Below, piece by piece: positions 5,099-5,795 of a stretch of DNA of 5,795 bases. Source of the DNA: Methylotenera sp. (lineage in GTDB: Bacteria; Pseudomonadota; Gammaproteobacteria; Burkholderiales; Methylophilaceae); contig DAIDAH010000174.1 in the NCBI GenBank assembly GCA_027310735.1, forward strand, positions 1 to 5,795, read 5' to 3'. The stretch's first letter is position 1. Each line of letters begins with the position of its first letter. The position numbers and the translations under genes are program-made. The notes under the pieces are model-generated. The model was not told where the DNA came from. It made no database searches and was given only the letters and a program-made list of their open reading frames with translations.

Positions 5099-5795
5099 AT
5101 GAAACGACGTGATTTTATTTCAATGGTTCCTGATCGAGATACTTGGCCTACAGTTAACGTATCTGAACTTCCACGGGATCGTTTAGAACTTTTCAATCAT
5201 CGATATAAAGCCATCAATATGTATATTGATGGCGAACCAATACGTGATATTGAAACTACAACCGAAATTTCTTACAAAATACTCCAACAATTACTCAATA
5301 AATGTATCGAACCAGGACACGATGGCAGAATAAAAGGATATCGAGCGTTAATTCCTTTTTTAGTAAGAAGTCCTTATAAACGAACAGTAGTATCAGCCGC
5401 CAAACCATTGGGTGGGCAAGGGGGATTTTCAGGGCTGTTAAGGCAAGTTTTGAATAAGTATCCCAGTATTGAGGATTACCTTAAAAAATTGATACTAAAA
5501 AGAAATTCACCTGAACGCAATGTCCATGAAAAAAGTATTCGTGCAAAAGATTTACATCAAGCTTTTTTGAAAAAACTTAAAAAGGCTGGCATTGAGTCAG
5601 ATCAATGGCCATTCAATACTAAACATCTCGGGCTTAGATCCATCCAAAACTTCATGAATGAAGTTTTAGATGAGTCATTTGGTCGCTCTGTGAATGTTCG
5701 GGGTGAGAGGGCGGCAATTGCTCACACGGCAGTTAGTACTGGATATGAAGCATTTTTAAACTTTGAAGAACCTTATGATGCGGTTGAGTTAGATG
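5099..5795 (+). CDS. tnsB: TnsB-like DDE transposase, N-terminal part (cut by right edge)
   Basis: The first 232 codons are visible, beginning MKRRDFISMVPDRDTW, and the frame stays open to the window edge. They correspond to the DNA-binding half of a TnsB/TniA-type transposase: a helix-turn-helix around residues 48-73 ('IRDIETTTEISYKILQQLL'), a basic glycine-rich linker (about 90-116), a second DNA-binding segment (about 122-195), and finally 'EPYDAVELD', which fits the strand carrying the first catalytic aspartate of the DDE domain (D232). TnsB binds repeated sites in the transposon ends and performs strand transfer. AAGGA lies nine bases before the ATG, and only six bases separate it from the tnsA stop. 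A TnsC-type ATPase and a TniQ-type target selector are expected beyond the right edge. The identification rests on gene order plus domain layout, since the catalytic core is not in view. Confidence 0.8.
   Translation, partial: MKRRDFISMVPDRDTWPTVNVSELPRDRLELFNHRYKAINMYIDGEPIRDIETTTEISYKILQQLLNKCIEPGHDGRIKGYRALIPFLVRSPYKRTVVSAAKPLGGQGGFSGLLRQVLNKYPSIEDYLKKLILKRNSPERNVHEKSIRAKDLHQAFLKKLKKAGIESDQWPFNTKHLGLRSIQNFMNEVLDESFGRSVNVRGERAAIAHTAVSTGYEAFLNFEEPYDAVELD

Overview
The window looks like an accessory region of a proteobacterial chromosome, most likely a betaproteobacterium. The best lineage hint is a small two-gene block resembling the end of the methanol-oxidation accessory operon (mxaK-mxaL type), which points towards a methylotroph such as a Methylophilaceae member. 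This assignment is inference. No rRNA or tRNA was seen.

Layout. (1) 1-451, minus strand: N-terminal part of an HflX-type ribosome-associated GTPase that runs off the left edge. (2) 567-1756, minus strand: a 73-codon TPR-like remnant (MxaK C-terminus-like) translationally coupled by an ATGA overlap to a membrane-anchored von Willebrand A protein (MxaL-like). The rest of such an operon is missing upstream. (3) 1757-2060: gene-free AT-rich DNA with a dif-like half-site at 1961-1977, in which a XerC arm and central region are present and the XerD arm is degenerate. (4) 2061-2606, minus strand: an unrecognised protein with an R-x4-H motif of HEPN type. Its probable operator region holds a perfect 13-bp inverted repeat. 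(5) 2607-3065: gene-free DNA with repeated half-sites, a consensus DnaA box and AT-rich palindromes, which together resemble a replicon origin or a complex operator. (6) 3066-3281, plus strand: a small YbdD-like protein ending in Cys-Cys, facing a bidirectional terminator (3294-3352). (7) 3367-4178, minus strand: a two-gene operon encoding an unknown 73-aa protein and a VC1465/XafT-family (DUF3653) helix-turn-helix protein, typical of filamentous phages and other elements that exploit host XerCD. (8) 4400-5795, plus strand: tnsA and the 5' part of tnsB of a Tn7-like transposon, cut at the right edge just as the DDE catalytic domain begins.

How it fits together. At least two mobile systems meet here. 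One is a Tn7-like heteromeric transposase running rightwards. The other is a Xer-exploiting element represented by the XafT-like gene and possibly the dif-like half-site. In TLC-phi, the phage from which XafT is known, the attachment site has a good XerC arm but a poor XerD arm, and XafT activates XerD to compensate. Finding both a XafT homologue and a dif-like site with exactly this defect about 1.4 kb away is the most interesting observation of the window. It remains a hypothesis, because the two genes' shared membership of one element and the matching second attachment site cannot be seen here.
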